Of a stretch of DNA of 11,788 nt, positions 1 to 5,788 are shown piece after piece. Below the pieces are notes generated by a model, which saw only the letters and a program-made list of their open reading frames with translations, was not told the origin of the DNA and did not search any database. Both the position numbers and the translations under genes were made by a program. The stretch's first letter is position 1; each line of letters starts with the position of its first letter. Source of the DNA: an uncultured Gammaproteobacteria bacterium (GTDB lineage: Bacteria; Pseudomonadota; Gammaproteobacteria; UBA9214); the NCBI GenBank assembly GCA_905480065.1, contig CAJQOV010000103.1, positions 1 through 11,788 of the forward strand, in the 5' to 3' direction.

Positions 1-204
1 TGGATTCTCACGAAATACGTGGGTTATGCTTCCTATACTCAAAACAGACGACGATTGTCTGGCTATTCTTGGTGAGTACGTGCGTCGGTGGATAAGATGG
101 ACAAGCGCAGGGTTTAATTCAAATACACGAGTAACAATAAACCAATGGCCAATAAAAACCCCGCAACAAGGCGGGGTTCCTAATGATACTGTTAGTCTCT
201 TGTT
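1..204. other. AT-richer non-coding stretch, origin unknown
   Basis: About 44% G+C by hand count, visibly lower than the coding DNA to its right. No reading frame here resembles a known protein, and none joins in frame to the gene fragment that follows. The frame of the AgmX-like fragment has a TAA stop at 204-206, immediately before the sequence becomes protein-like. The stretch contains a hairpin at 157-178 and a weak CAGAC/GTCTG inverted repeat at 45-61. It could be the edge of an insertion, a rearrangement junction or an assembly join. I see no transposase, integrase or recognisable terminal repeat. Confidence 0.5.
157..178 (-). terminator. GC-rich hairpin, probable intrinsic terminator (best on minus strand)
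   Basis: An 8-bp perfect stem (AACCCCGC at 157-164 and GCGGGGTT at 171-178) encloses a 6-base loop. Read on the minus strand, the stem is followed by an uninterrupted T run (complement of the A run at 154-158), the classic intrinsic-terminator arrangement. On the plus strand only two T residues follow, so plus-strand termination would be weaker. No convincing minus-strand gene lies to the right, so the hairpin probably belongs to DNA that has been displaced, or acts in both directions for a gene to the left of the window. Confidence 0.5.
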
Positions 205-230
205 AAGCGCAGCAATCCGGCATCCTCGCC

Positions 231-650
231 ATGAGCGATGCGTTGTCCGACCTGCGCGACAATACCGTGGCCGGCAACTTCAGCAATACCAACCTGTCCC
301 AGGCCGGTGGCAATGCCGCGGGCGGCAGTGCAGGGGGCAAGGGCAAGGGCGACAAGGCGGCCGGGCGCAGCATTGAAGAGATCCAGATGGTGTTCGACCG
401 CAACAAGGGATCTATCTACAGCGTCTATAACCGGGCGCTGCGTAGTGACCCGACCCTGCAGGGCAAGGTGGTACTGAAACTGACCATAGCGGCAAGCGGC
501 AAGGTAACGCAGTGCAGCGTCGTTTCCAGCGAGCTCAACGATGCAGAACTGGCCGGCAAGATCACCAGCCGGGTAAAAATGTTCGACTTCGGTGCCAAGG
601 ATGTCAGCGAGGTAACCATCACCTATCCGATCGACTTCCTGCCAGCCTGA
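231..650 (+). CDS. AgmX/PglI C-terminal (TonB-like) domain protein, 5'-truncated
   Basis: The 139-residue reading frame is a Gly/Ala/Lys-rich linker (about residues 25-45) followed by a complete TonB-like C-terminal domain. Its pattern (IQMVFDRNKGSIYSVYNRAL, then the LQGKVVLKLTI strand, a SSELND turn and a final ITYPIDFLP) is typical of AgmX/PglI C-terminal domain proteins, usually inner-membrane-anchored periplasmic proteins of about 200-350 residues. Here the transmembrane anchor and proline-rich region are absent. The codons just upstream of the ATG (207-230, reading AQQSGILA) also look like protein interior and are preceded by a stop at 204. There is no Shine-Dalgarno sequence before 231. 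The ATG is therefore probably an internal Met of a gene that has lost its 5' part. If expressed, the product would lack an export signal and is unlikely to work normally. Confidence 0.75.
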   Translation: MSDALSDLRDNTVAGNFSNTNLSQAGGNAAGGSAGGKGKGDKAAGRSIEEIQMVFDRNKGSIYSVYNRALRSDPTLQGKVVLKLTIAASGKVTQCSVVSSELNDAELAGKITSRVKMFDFGAKDVSEVTITYPIDFLPA

Positions 651-699
651 CAGCTTTCCCGCCGTCCGCTGATCCCGCTCCACCCGGCCTGCGTTCCTG

Positions 700-728
700 T
701 CAACAGGGGTTGCAAAAACGGCTACACT
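700..728 (+). promoter_or_regulatory. possible sigma70-type promoter before the ABC ATPase remnant
   Basis: TCAACA (700-705) and TACACT (723-728) each match 4 of 6 consensus positions of the -35 and -10 boxes and are spaced by 17 bases. The predicted start would be within a few bases of the ATG at 738, implying a leaderless or nearly leaderless transcript. Weak evidence, from motif and spacing only. Confidence 0.25.
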
Positions 729-737
729 AGCCGGGCC

Positions 738-923
738 ATGTCTGTCCCAGCCCCACATCCCCGACCCAATCCGGTCATAACTGCACGCCGGCTCAGCAAG
801 TCATTTCATGGCCGTACCGCAGTCGATACCATCGACTTCGTCATCGATACGGACACCTGTCTGTATGACCATAGCGCAAAGCGCTTTACCCACACCAGGA
901 GTTTGCTATGTACGCACCGATAG
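738..923 (+). pseudogene. ABC transporter ATP-binding protein, N-terminal remnant
   Basis: The first ~41 codons read like the start of an ABC-2/NodI-type exporter ATPase: VITARRLSKSF, then RTAVDTIDFVIDTDTC, matching the first two strands of an ABC nucleotide-binding domain. In intact proteins a Cys at this position is normally followed by the FGLLGPNGAGKTT-type Walker A segment. Here the similarity stops after the Cys codon (858-860), and 20 unrelated codons lead to a stop at 921-923. Walker A, the Q-loop, the ABC signature and Walker B are all missing and are not found nearby in another frame, so this is a deletion rather than a frameshift. The residual frame overlaps the start of the next gene by 16 bases. 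No function is expected. Confidence 0.65.
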
Positions 924-1324
924 AAATACCGTTTGGCTGTGTCATGATGTTCAATGTCGTCGATCTGAAGGACGGCGTTACCGTAGAGGACGTGGAAATC
1001 GCCCTGGGCGAGATGTGCAATGTCGTGAAGAATACCTATGGCGACGACAAGGGCGGCTTCATCGCCGGGCAGGTCTACAAGTATTCCGGGTTCGTTTCGA
1101 AGCAGGGCACCCTGGGTGAGACGCCCGATGGCAATGTTACTGCCGCGAAGATCAAGCAAGGTGAGCTGGCCATTGTGACGTTCTGGAAATCATTCGATCA
1201 GCATGAAAAGTCGCATGCAGACAAAGCCTTCAGGGAGAAATTCCAGGCGCTGGCCGAATTCTGCGACGAAACCTATGAGCTCGGCTACCAGATGCTCTGG
1301 CAGGGCGTCCCGGAAGAGAACTGA
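908..1324 (+). CDS. conserved hypothetical protein, ABM-like (dimeric alpha/beta barrel)
   Basis: A 138-residue soluble protein with no signal peptide or membrane segment. The start is well supported by AGGAG at 897-901, seven bases before the ATG. I do not recognise a named family with certainty. The ending, in which a strand (LAIVTFWKSF) is followed by a helix of the type HEKSHADKAFREKFQAL, resembles the ABM ferredoxin-like fold, where an H..SHA..F motif follows the W.S strand. Such proteins include small monooxygenases, heme-degrading enzymes and many proteins of unknown role. The stop is only nine bases before the thioredoxin-like gene, which suggests cotranscription. The gene sits directly after the truncated ABC ATPase, so its original promoter may have been replaced. 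Confidence 0.7.
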   Translation: MYAPIEIPFGCVMMFNVVDLKDGVTVEDVEIALGEMCNVVKNTYGDDKGGFIAGQVYKYSGFVSKQGTLGETPDGNVTAAKIKQGELAIVTFWKSFDQHEKSHADKAFREKFQALAEFCDETYELGYQMLWQGVPEEN

Positions 1325-1333
1325 TTTCTGCCC

Positions 1334-1834
1334 ATGGAACACCCGAAACGTCGCTGGCCACGATGGTTGGCAGAACTGCTCGCCGTTATCGCCGTCGTGG
1401 TCGCGATCAACGCCTGGCACCTGCGCGGCGCACCTTCCGGTCCGGCACCGGATTTCACTGGCGTGCTGCTGGACGGCACAGGGGTCACGCTCAGCGAGCT
1501 GCGCGGCTCGCCGCTACTGCTGCATTTCTGGGCCACCTGGTGCCCGATCTGCGGACTGCAGCAGGGCAGCATCGATGCCATTGCGAAGGACCACACGGTA
1601 CTCACCGTTGCCATCGACGCTGACAGCCCGGCAGCCATCGAGTCGTGGATGGCGCGGCAAGGAGTCAGCTATCCGGTAGTGCACGACCCGGAATATCGGC
1701 TCGCCGGTCAATACGGCATTCGTGGCGTGCCAGCCAGCTTTATCCTTGATTCAGCAGGTAACATCCGCTTCGCCGAGTCAGGCTATAGCACTGGCATCGG
1801 CCTGCGCGCGCGGCTGTGGTGGGCCGGTTTATAA
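1334..1834 (+). CDS. membrane-anchored TlpA/ScsD-type protein disulfide oxidoreductase
   Basis: This 166-residue protein has a short basic N-terminus, one membrane segment (about residues 12-28) and a periplasmic thioredoxin-fold domain. The active site is WCPIC (C70 and C73), preceded by the HFWATW strand. A cis-proline loop (GIRGVPASF) and the final RLWWAG segment match ScsD-like proteins, suppressors of copper sensitivity, more closely than CcmG. The fold is known to reduce or exchange disulfides in periplasmic proteins; the actual partner cannot be read from the sequence, and no scsB/dsbD-type electron donor is present in the window. There is no clear Shine-Dalgarno sequence before the ATG, so translation may be coupled to the upstream gene nine bases away. 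trxC follows after 144 bases. Confidence 0.85.
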   Translation: MEHPKRRWPRWLAELLAVIAVVVAINAWHLRGAPSGPAPDFTGVLLDGTGVTLSELRGSPLLLHFWATWCPICGLQQGSIDAIAKDHTVLTVAIDADSPAAIESWMARQGVSYPVVHDPEYRLAGQYGIRGVPASFILDSAGNIRFAESGYSTGIGLRARLWWAGL

Positions 1835-1978
1835 AAACCAGTCCCGGCAGCCGACACTTGGCGGCCCTGAATAAGTGGCAGCAGCGCAGCAACCGCGGGA
1901 TTTGCCAGGGAGGCTTGAATTCGTCGCACCTGGCCACCATTGAACAGGGAAGCGTCAGCCAAACCACGGAACCCGATG

Positions 1979-2413
1979 ATGAGCGAACCACAACATATTG
2001 TCTGTCCGCACTGTAATGCCGTGAACCGCGTGACCGCGGCACGCCTGAATGATCAGCCCAGGTGTGGCAAATGCCATCATGCGTTGTTCAGTGCGCACCC
2101 GATCGAACTGACCAGTAGTAATTTCCGGCAACAGATCACCCGCAACGACATCCCGGTACTGGTGGATTTCTGGGCGCCGTGGTGCGGCCCATGCAAGATG
2201 ATGGCGCCTGCGTTCAGCGAGGCGGCACGCCAGCTTGAGCCAAACGTCAGACTGGCCAAACTCAACACCGAGAATGAACAGGCCATCGCCGGAGAATTCG
2301 GCATCCGCAGCATCCCGACGCTGGCGCTGTTCAGGAACGGCCGGGAGGTGGCACGCCAGGCCGGCGCCATGGGCAGCGCCGATATCGTGCGCTGGGTGCA
2401 GGCCAATCGCTAG
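1979..2413 (+). CDS. trxC: thioredoxin 2 (TrxC)
   Basis: The 144-residue protein has the two-part structure of TrxC: an N-terminal zinc ribbon with C9/C12 and C29/C32 (CPHC and CGKC), then a thioredoxin domain with the canonical WCGPC active site (C69 and C72) and the cis-Pro loop IRSIPT. It is a cytoplasmic disulfide reductase fed by thioredoxin reductase; in E. coli TrxC is induced by oxidative stress and its zinc domain tunes activity. The ATG at 1979 is chosen because it gives the standard short N-terminus; the ATG at 1976 would add one Met, and an upstream TTG at 1940 would add 13 unconserved residues. Its stop codon overlaps the stop of a convergent minus-strand gene. Confidence 0.93.
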   Translation: MSEPQHIVCPHCNAVNRVTAARLNDQPRCGKCHHALFSAHPIELTSSNFRQQITRNDIPVLVDFWAPWCGPCKMMAPAFSEAARQLEPNVRLAKLNTENEQAIAGEFGIRSIPTLALFRNGREVARQAGAMGSADIVRWVQANR

Positions 2414-2604
2414 TCGGCCGCCTGCGCAAGCTTGCGGCGCAACTGCGCCGCCAGTTGCTCTACCGGCTCCTGCAACTCCGGTGGAATGATTTCAAACAGG
2501 TATTCCACGCGGTCAAGTGCTGCGCTCAGTTCCGCGCTGGTAAGCGGTTCGGAAAGGCTGCGGGCAATCTCCGTGATCTCGTGATACGGTTGAACACCGC
2601 TCAT
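2410..2604 (-). CDS. small conserved-looking helical protein of unknown function
   Basis: Encodes 64 residues, mostly predicted helix, acidic in the middle, with EVIP-like turns around PPELQEPVEQL and a basic C-terminus (RRKLAQ). There is no signal peptide, membrane segment or metal motif. The start is supported by a GGAG Shine-Dalgarno sequence about nine bases upstream on the minus strand, and the codon pattern looks like real coding sequence. The gene is convergent to trxC and shares its last bases with it: the two stop codons overlap at 2410-2413. It is divergent from epmC, with 120 bases between the starts. I do not recognise the family and assign no function. Confidence 0.65.
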   Translation of the reverse strand: MSGVQPYHEITEIARSLSEPLTSAELSAALDRVEYLFEIIPPELQEPVEQLAAQLRRKLAQAAD

Positions 2605-2724
2605 GGCTTATACTCCGTGATTGTGACCTCAGCCATTGTACCTGTGCCGCAATCGCCCGCGGCTGATTTTTTCCCAGGAACCTGACGTCCTGTATCCGTC
2701 ATTCATTACGGACCAGCAACCACC
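2605..2724. promoter_or_regulatory. divergent intergenic region between the small ORF and epmC
   Basis: These 120 bases separate two diverging genes, so both promoters should lie here. The minus-strand start has a good ribosome-binding site. The epmC start has only a poor one. I could not identify convincing -35/-10 pairs. A short GC-rich inverted repeat (GCCGC/GCGGC, about 2648-2664) is followed by a run of T residues (2667-2672) on the plus strand, which might be a weak terminator or attenuator. Confidence 0.3.
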
Positions 2725-3246
2725 ATGCAACACGACCAGCAAGTACCCGCACAACCTGACTGGATGGACACCCTGAACGACAGCGTGCTGGCGCATTTCA
2801 ATACCCGGCTGGTTGGCGGTTACCCGGAACCGTTTTACAAGGCCGCCACGCAGAACGAGGATGCAGAGATACGCTTTACGCGCGACTACATCCGCAGTGC
2901 GCTGCATGAACTGGCACACTGGTGCGTAGCCGGGCTGCAACGCCGTCGGCAGGATGATTACGGCTACTGGTACGAACCGGATGGTCGCAGCGAAGCTCAG
3001 CAACAGCTGTTTTTCCAGGCCGAGGTAAAACCTCAGGCCATCGAGAAGCACTTCTGTGCCGCACTCGGGATTGCGTTTTCCGTCAGCGTCGATAATCTCG
3101 GTAACCCGTCGCTCGCGGGCATCGAGGATTTCGCCCGTGCAGTAGATGACTGCTACGCAGACTATTCGTTACACGGGTTACCGGCACGTGCGTCCCGCAT
3201 CCGCGCTTGTTTGCTGCGCTGTAATTGCGCAGCAGTGACCGCCTGA
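2725..3246 (+). CDS. epmC: elongation factor P hydroxylase EpmC
   Basis: This 173-residue protein matches the EpmC (YfcM) family in length and motifs. HELAHW (H61, E62, H65) is the conserved metal-binding signature, followed by GYWYEPDGR and EVKPQA blocks and an FSVSVDNL segment, all characteristic. In E. coli EpmC hydroxylates the beta-lysylated lysine 34 of EF-P as the last step of a modification made by EpmA and EpmB; those genes and efp are not in this window. EpmC is cytoplasmic and appears to be the first gene of a five-gene run. The final ~10 residues (ACLLRCNCAAVTA) diverge from the family. The next gene starts 14 bases after the stop. Confidence 0.92.
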   Translation: MQHDQQVPAQPDWMDTLNDSVLAHFNTRLVGGYPEPFYKAATQNEDAEIRFTRDYIRSALHELAHWCVAGLQRRRQDDYGYWYEPDGRSEAQQQLFFQAEVKPQAIEKHFCAALGIAFSVSVDNLGNPSLAGIEDFARAVDDCYADYSLHGLPARASRIRACLLRCNCAAVTA

Positions 3247-3260
3247 ATTACATTATTCTC

Positions 3261-4073
3261 ATGCAATTTCTGTTTGCCTGGTTCGCCGCATTGCTGTTAC
3301 TGCCGGCCATCCTGCCGGCAGATATGAACACCCCGGCGCAGGAATGCGTAATCCTGCTGCACGGACTGGGGCGCACCAGCCATTCCATGCAGGATATCGA
3401 AAACACCCTGGCAGATGCCGGCTATTGCGTGGTGAATCACGGCTATCCGTCACGGCAAGACGACATCGAGTGGCTTGCGTATGACGCGATCATCGACAGC
3501 CTGGGCTACTGCGAGGCACAGCATACCGTCAAAATCCATTTTGTGACCCATTCGCTGGGCGGCGTACTGGTACGCGTGTATCTTCAGGAACAGCACATCG
3601 AAAACCTGGGTCGTATCGTCATGCTGAGTCCACCCAACCAGGGTAGTGAGGTGACCGATCTGCTGCGAGACAACGTCTTGTACCAGTTCGCGACCGGGCC
3701 GGCCGGGCAGCAACTCGGCACCGGCCCGGGTGACATTCCGCGACAACTGCGACCGATACCAGGCGAAATTGGCATTATCGCGGGCGACTTTTCCTCGGAC
3801 CCGTGGTTCTCGCCATCCATACCGGGTGAGGATGACGGCAAGGTTTCCGTGGCCAGCGCCCGGCTGAAAGAGATGCGCGACTTCCTCGTATTGACCAATG
3901 GCCATACCTTCATCATGCAGGACGAAGCAGTTATCAGCCAGGTTCTGTATTTTCTTCGGCACGGACTGTTCGATCATGGACAACGGGACAATGCTGCTGG
4001 CGCTCCTGAAAACAGCGGGCAGGGTGCCGATACGGAACTGGACCGGGAACCAGTGAACGAGCAGAGACCGTGA
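3261..4073 (+). CDS. secreted alpha/beta hydrolase, lipase-like (PGAP1-like)
   Basis: From the ATG at 3261 the 270-residue protein begins with a classic signal peptide (MQFLFAWFAALLLLPAILPA), which is why this start is preferred over a TTG at 3225 inside epmC. The domain shows the lipase pattern: VILLHGLGRT oxyanion region, THSLGG nucleophile elbow (Ser98), a DDGKVSV acid loop (probably Asp192) and NGH with the catalytic His215. It is expected to act on an ester, probably a lipid, in the periplasm or outside; the substrate is unknown. The last ~35 residues are hydrophilic low-complexity sequence. Its stop overlaps the GTG start of the next gene by four bases (GTGA), strong evidence of cotranslation. 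Confidence 0.85.
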   Translation: MQFLFAWFAALLLLPAILPADMNTPAQECVILLHGLGRTSHSMQDIENTLADAGYCVVNHGYPSRQDDIEWLAYDAIIDSLGYCEAQHTVKIHFVTHSLGGVLVRVYLQEQHIENLGRIVMLSPPNQGSEVTDLLRDNVLYQFATGPAGQQLGTGPGDIPRQLRPIPGEIGIIAGDFSSDPWFSPSIPGEDDGKVSVASARLKEMRDFLVLTNGHTFIMQDEAVISQVLYFLRHGLFDHGQRDNAAGAPENSGQGADTELDREPVNEQRP

Positions 4074-4564
4074 ACAGCACCAGGCAAATGCTGCATATCC
4101 TGTTCCCGGCAGTGCTGATCAGCCTGCTTTTGTCAGGCTGTAGCTCGGCGCCACCGGCATCAACACGCAAGCCGGATACACCCGACATCACGAAACTGCG
4201 CCAGCACCCCGGTGCCAGCATCGCAGCAAACCTGGTTGGCGCCCCTTATCGCTATGGCGGCTCATCGCCGCGCGGTTTTGATTGCAGCGGACTGGTGTAC
4301 TATGCATTCCGTCAGGCCGGCATTCGTGTTCCCCGCAGCACGCGCTCCCAGTACCGCCATGCCTTGCGGGTGACGCGCAGCCAGCTGCAGCCGGGCGACC
4401 TGGTGTTCTTCAAACTTGACCGTCACGAGGTTTCACACGTCGGCATCTACGCCGGAAATGACCTGTTCATCCATGCACCCTCGAGAGGAAAACAGGTATC
4501 CTTTACCTCCATGAACGAGCCGTTCTGGCAGGATCACTATGTAGCTGCCGGACGCTACTACTAG
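4070..4564 (+). CDS. NlpC/P60 family peptidoglycan endopeptidase lipoprotein
   Basis: This 164-residue protein has a lipoprotein signal peptide with lipobox LLSGC (lipidated Cys24) and then an NlpC/P60 cysteine peptidase domain. The catalytic triad is visible: Cys72 in FDCSG, His123 in SHVGIY and His135 in FIHAPS. The overall form (YRYGGSSPRGFDCSG) is that of Spr/MepS-like enzymes, which cut peptide cross-links between D-Glu and meso-DAP or within cross-bridges to allow wall expansion. It should be anchored to the outer or inner membrane facing the periplasm; a residue such as Asp at +2, which would favour inner-membrane retention, is absent (Cys-Ser-Ser), so outer-membrane sorting is likely. 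The GTG start overlaps the upstream stop. Confidence 0.9.
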   Translation: MNSTRQMLHILFPAVLISLLLSGCSSAPPASTRKPDTPDITKLRQHPGASIAANLVGAPYRYGGSSPRGFDCSGLVYYAFRQAGIRVPRSTRSQYRHALRVTRSQLQPGDLVFFKLDRHEVSHVGIYAGNDLFIHAPSRGKQVSFTSMNEPFWQDHYVAAGRYY

Positions 4565-4589
4565 CAACGCAGACCACGGATCACGATCA

Positions 4590-5033
4590 ATGAAACACTT
4601 CATGCATAATGCACGCGCGACCTGTGCAAGGGCAGGGTTTATACTGCTAATGATGAGCAACATACCTGTCAACGCAGCACCCGAGGGCCTGGCACCATGC
4701 CCGCTAACTCCGAATTGCGTGTCGAGCCAGGCCAGCGACACGGGCCATTTCATCGCACCCATCAGTTACACGGGTCCGGCGGACCAGGCCATGCAACGCA
4801 TGCAGCAGGTACTCGCGCAACTGGAACGCTCGACACTGGTCGGACATACTGCTACGTACCTTCATTTCGAGGTGCGCAGCATGCTGTTCCGCTTCGTGGA
4901 CGATATCGAATGCCTGCTGGATCCCGCAGCCGGTGTGATCCATATCCGTTCCGCATCACGCGTCGGGCTGAGTGATCTCGGTGTCAACCGGCGACGCGTT
5001 GAACACATCCGTGAGGCGTTTGGCAAAACCTGA
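4590..5033 (+). CDS. secreted DUF1499 domain protein
   Basis: A 147-residue protein with an N-terminal signal peptide (basic, then FILLMM, cleavage likely after NA at 28-29) followed by a DUF1499 domain. Its hallmarks are the CPLTPNCVSSQ opening with two cysteines, the central FEVRSMLFRFVDDIECLLD block and the C-terminal VGLSDLGVNRRRVEHIR block. DUF1499 proteins are widespread in Proteobacteria and plants but have no established biochemical role. The gene lies 25 bases after the NlpC/P60 gene and 27 before the aldolase-like gene, so it probably belongs to the same transcript. No strong ribosome-binding site is seen. Confidence 0.87.
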   Translation: MKHFMHNARATCARAGFILLMMSNIPVNAAPEGLAPCPLTPNCVSSQASDTGHFIAPISYTGPADQAMQRMQQVLAQLERSTLVGHTATYLHFEVRSMLFRFVDDIECLLDPAAGVIHIRSASRVGLSDLGVNRRRVEHIREAFGKT

Positions 5034-5060
5034 TGGCAGCAGAGCCTGGCTGGAGAACTC

Positions 5061-5696
5061 ATGCAGGAAGAGGGCGTCATCAAGTTCGATCTCGATTACC
5101 GCTGGTCTGCACCCGATCCATCCCTTGATATCACCGCGCTGTCCAGCGTACGCAGGGACCTCTGGCGACGCGGGTTGATCGGGCAGGCGCCGGACCGCTA
5201 TGGCGGAGTGGGTTACGGCAATGTCAGCTGCCGGGTTCGGCCAGGAGAGCATCGCTTCCTGGTCAGCGGATCGCAAACCGGGGCGCTGGAATGGCTGCAA
5301 TCCGAACACTACGCGCAGGTGAGCGGATTTGACGTTGACCGGAATCAGGTACATGCCACGGGCCCGATTCAGCCGTCATCGGAAGCGCTGACCCACGGCA
5401 TGATCTATGAACTCGCCGATGCCATCCAGGTCATCCTGCATGTACATTCACCGTTGATCTGGCAGGCAGGAAATTCACTGGGACTGCCCATGACCAGTCG
5501 CCACGCGGCATACGGCACAGCGGCGATGGCACGCGAGGTCGCGCAGCTGTTCCATGCAACGGATGTAATATCCCGCGGAATGTTTGTCATGGGTGGACAT
5601 CTGGACGGTGTCATTGCAATGGGTGAAACGATACCGGAGACCGGTAGAATACTGCTTGACTGTATCGAGCGTTGCGGGGGTACCGGTGCGGGGTGA
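5061..5696 (+). CDS. class II aldolase/adducin family protein
   Basis: The 211-residue cytoplasmic protein has the class II aldolase fold. The zinc ligands His127 and His129 (ILHVHS) and His180 (MGGHLDG) are visible, as is the substrate/phosphate-loop region (GNVSCR and SGSQTG) and Glu108 in the SSEALTH segment, the usual position of the catalytic acid. Family members cleave sugar phosphates (fuculose- or rhamnulose-1-phosphate), epimerise ribulose-5-phosphate or dehydrate methylthioribulose-1-phosphate, and some are decarboxylases; which applies here cannot be told. Start supported by GGAG at 5052-5055. No sugar kinase or isomerase is adjacent, so its presence in an envelope-oriented run is unexpected. 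Confidence 0.85.
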   Translation: MQEEGVIKFDLDYRWSAPDPSLDITALSSVRRDLWRRGLIGQAPDRYGGVGYGNVSCRVRPGEHRFLVSGSQTGALEWLQSEHYAQVSGFDVDRNQVHATGPIQPSSEALTHGMIYELADAIQVILHVHSPLIWQAGNSLGLPMTSRHAAYGTAAMAREVAQLFHATDVISRGMFVMGGHLDGVIAMGETIPETGRILLDCIERCGGTGAG

Positions 5697-5788
5697 AGAC
5701 TGCCAAACCAGCAGTACCGGACCCGGTTTATGCCCCTGGGCAGGTCTACATACAATTTAACATAATATACATTACACGCACTTAATAT
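5697..5788 (+). promoter_or_regulatory. promoter region of the LysM-YkuD gene
   Basis: This gap ends the preceding gene run and becomes strongly AT-rich before the ATG at 5789. A candidate promoter is TGGGCA (5737-5742) and CATAAT (5761-5766) with 18-base spacing; TTAACA at 5757-5762 is an alternative -35. A small inverted repeat (TGCCC/GGGCA, 5731-5742) overlaps the proposed -35. No clear terminator with a T run is seen, and no Shine-Dalgarno sequence precedes the start. Confidence 0.35.

Noticed and set aside
198..208. GTTAAGC at the left junction as an integron attC core site
   Set aside because: Only one of the two core sites is present; no matching RYYYAAC partner with the expected hairpin arms is found upstream, and no integrase is present.
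26..376. 116-codon plus-strand frame spanning the left junction
   Set aside because: Unlike any known protein, Arg/Gln-rich at the end because it reads the AgmX-like gene in a wrong frame; it also crosses the composition break.
192..758. 188-codon minus-strand frame opposite the AgmX-like fragment
   Set aside because: The plus-strand product has a clear TonB-like domain; the antisense protein has no recognisable features.
3450..3983. 177-codon minus-strand frame opposite the lipase-like gene
   Set aside because: Antisense to a gene with signal peptide and a full catalytic triad; no protein similarity of its own.
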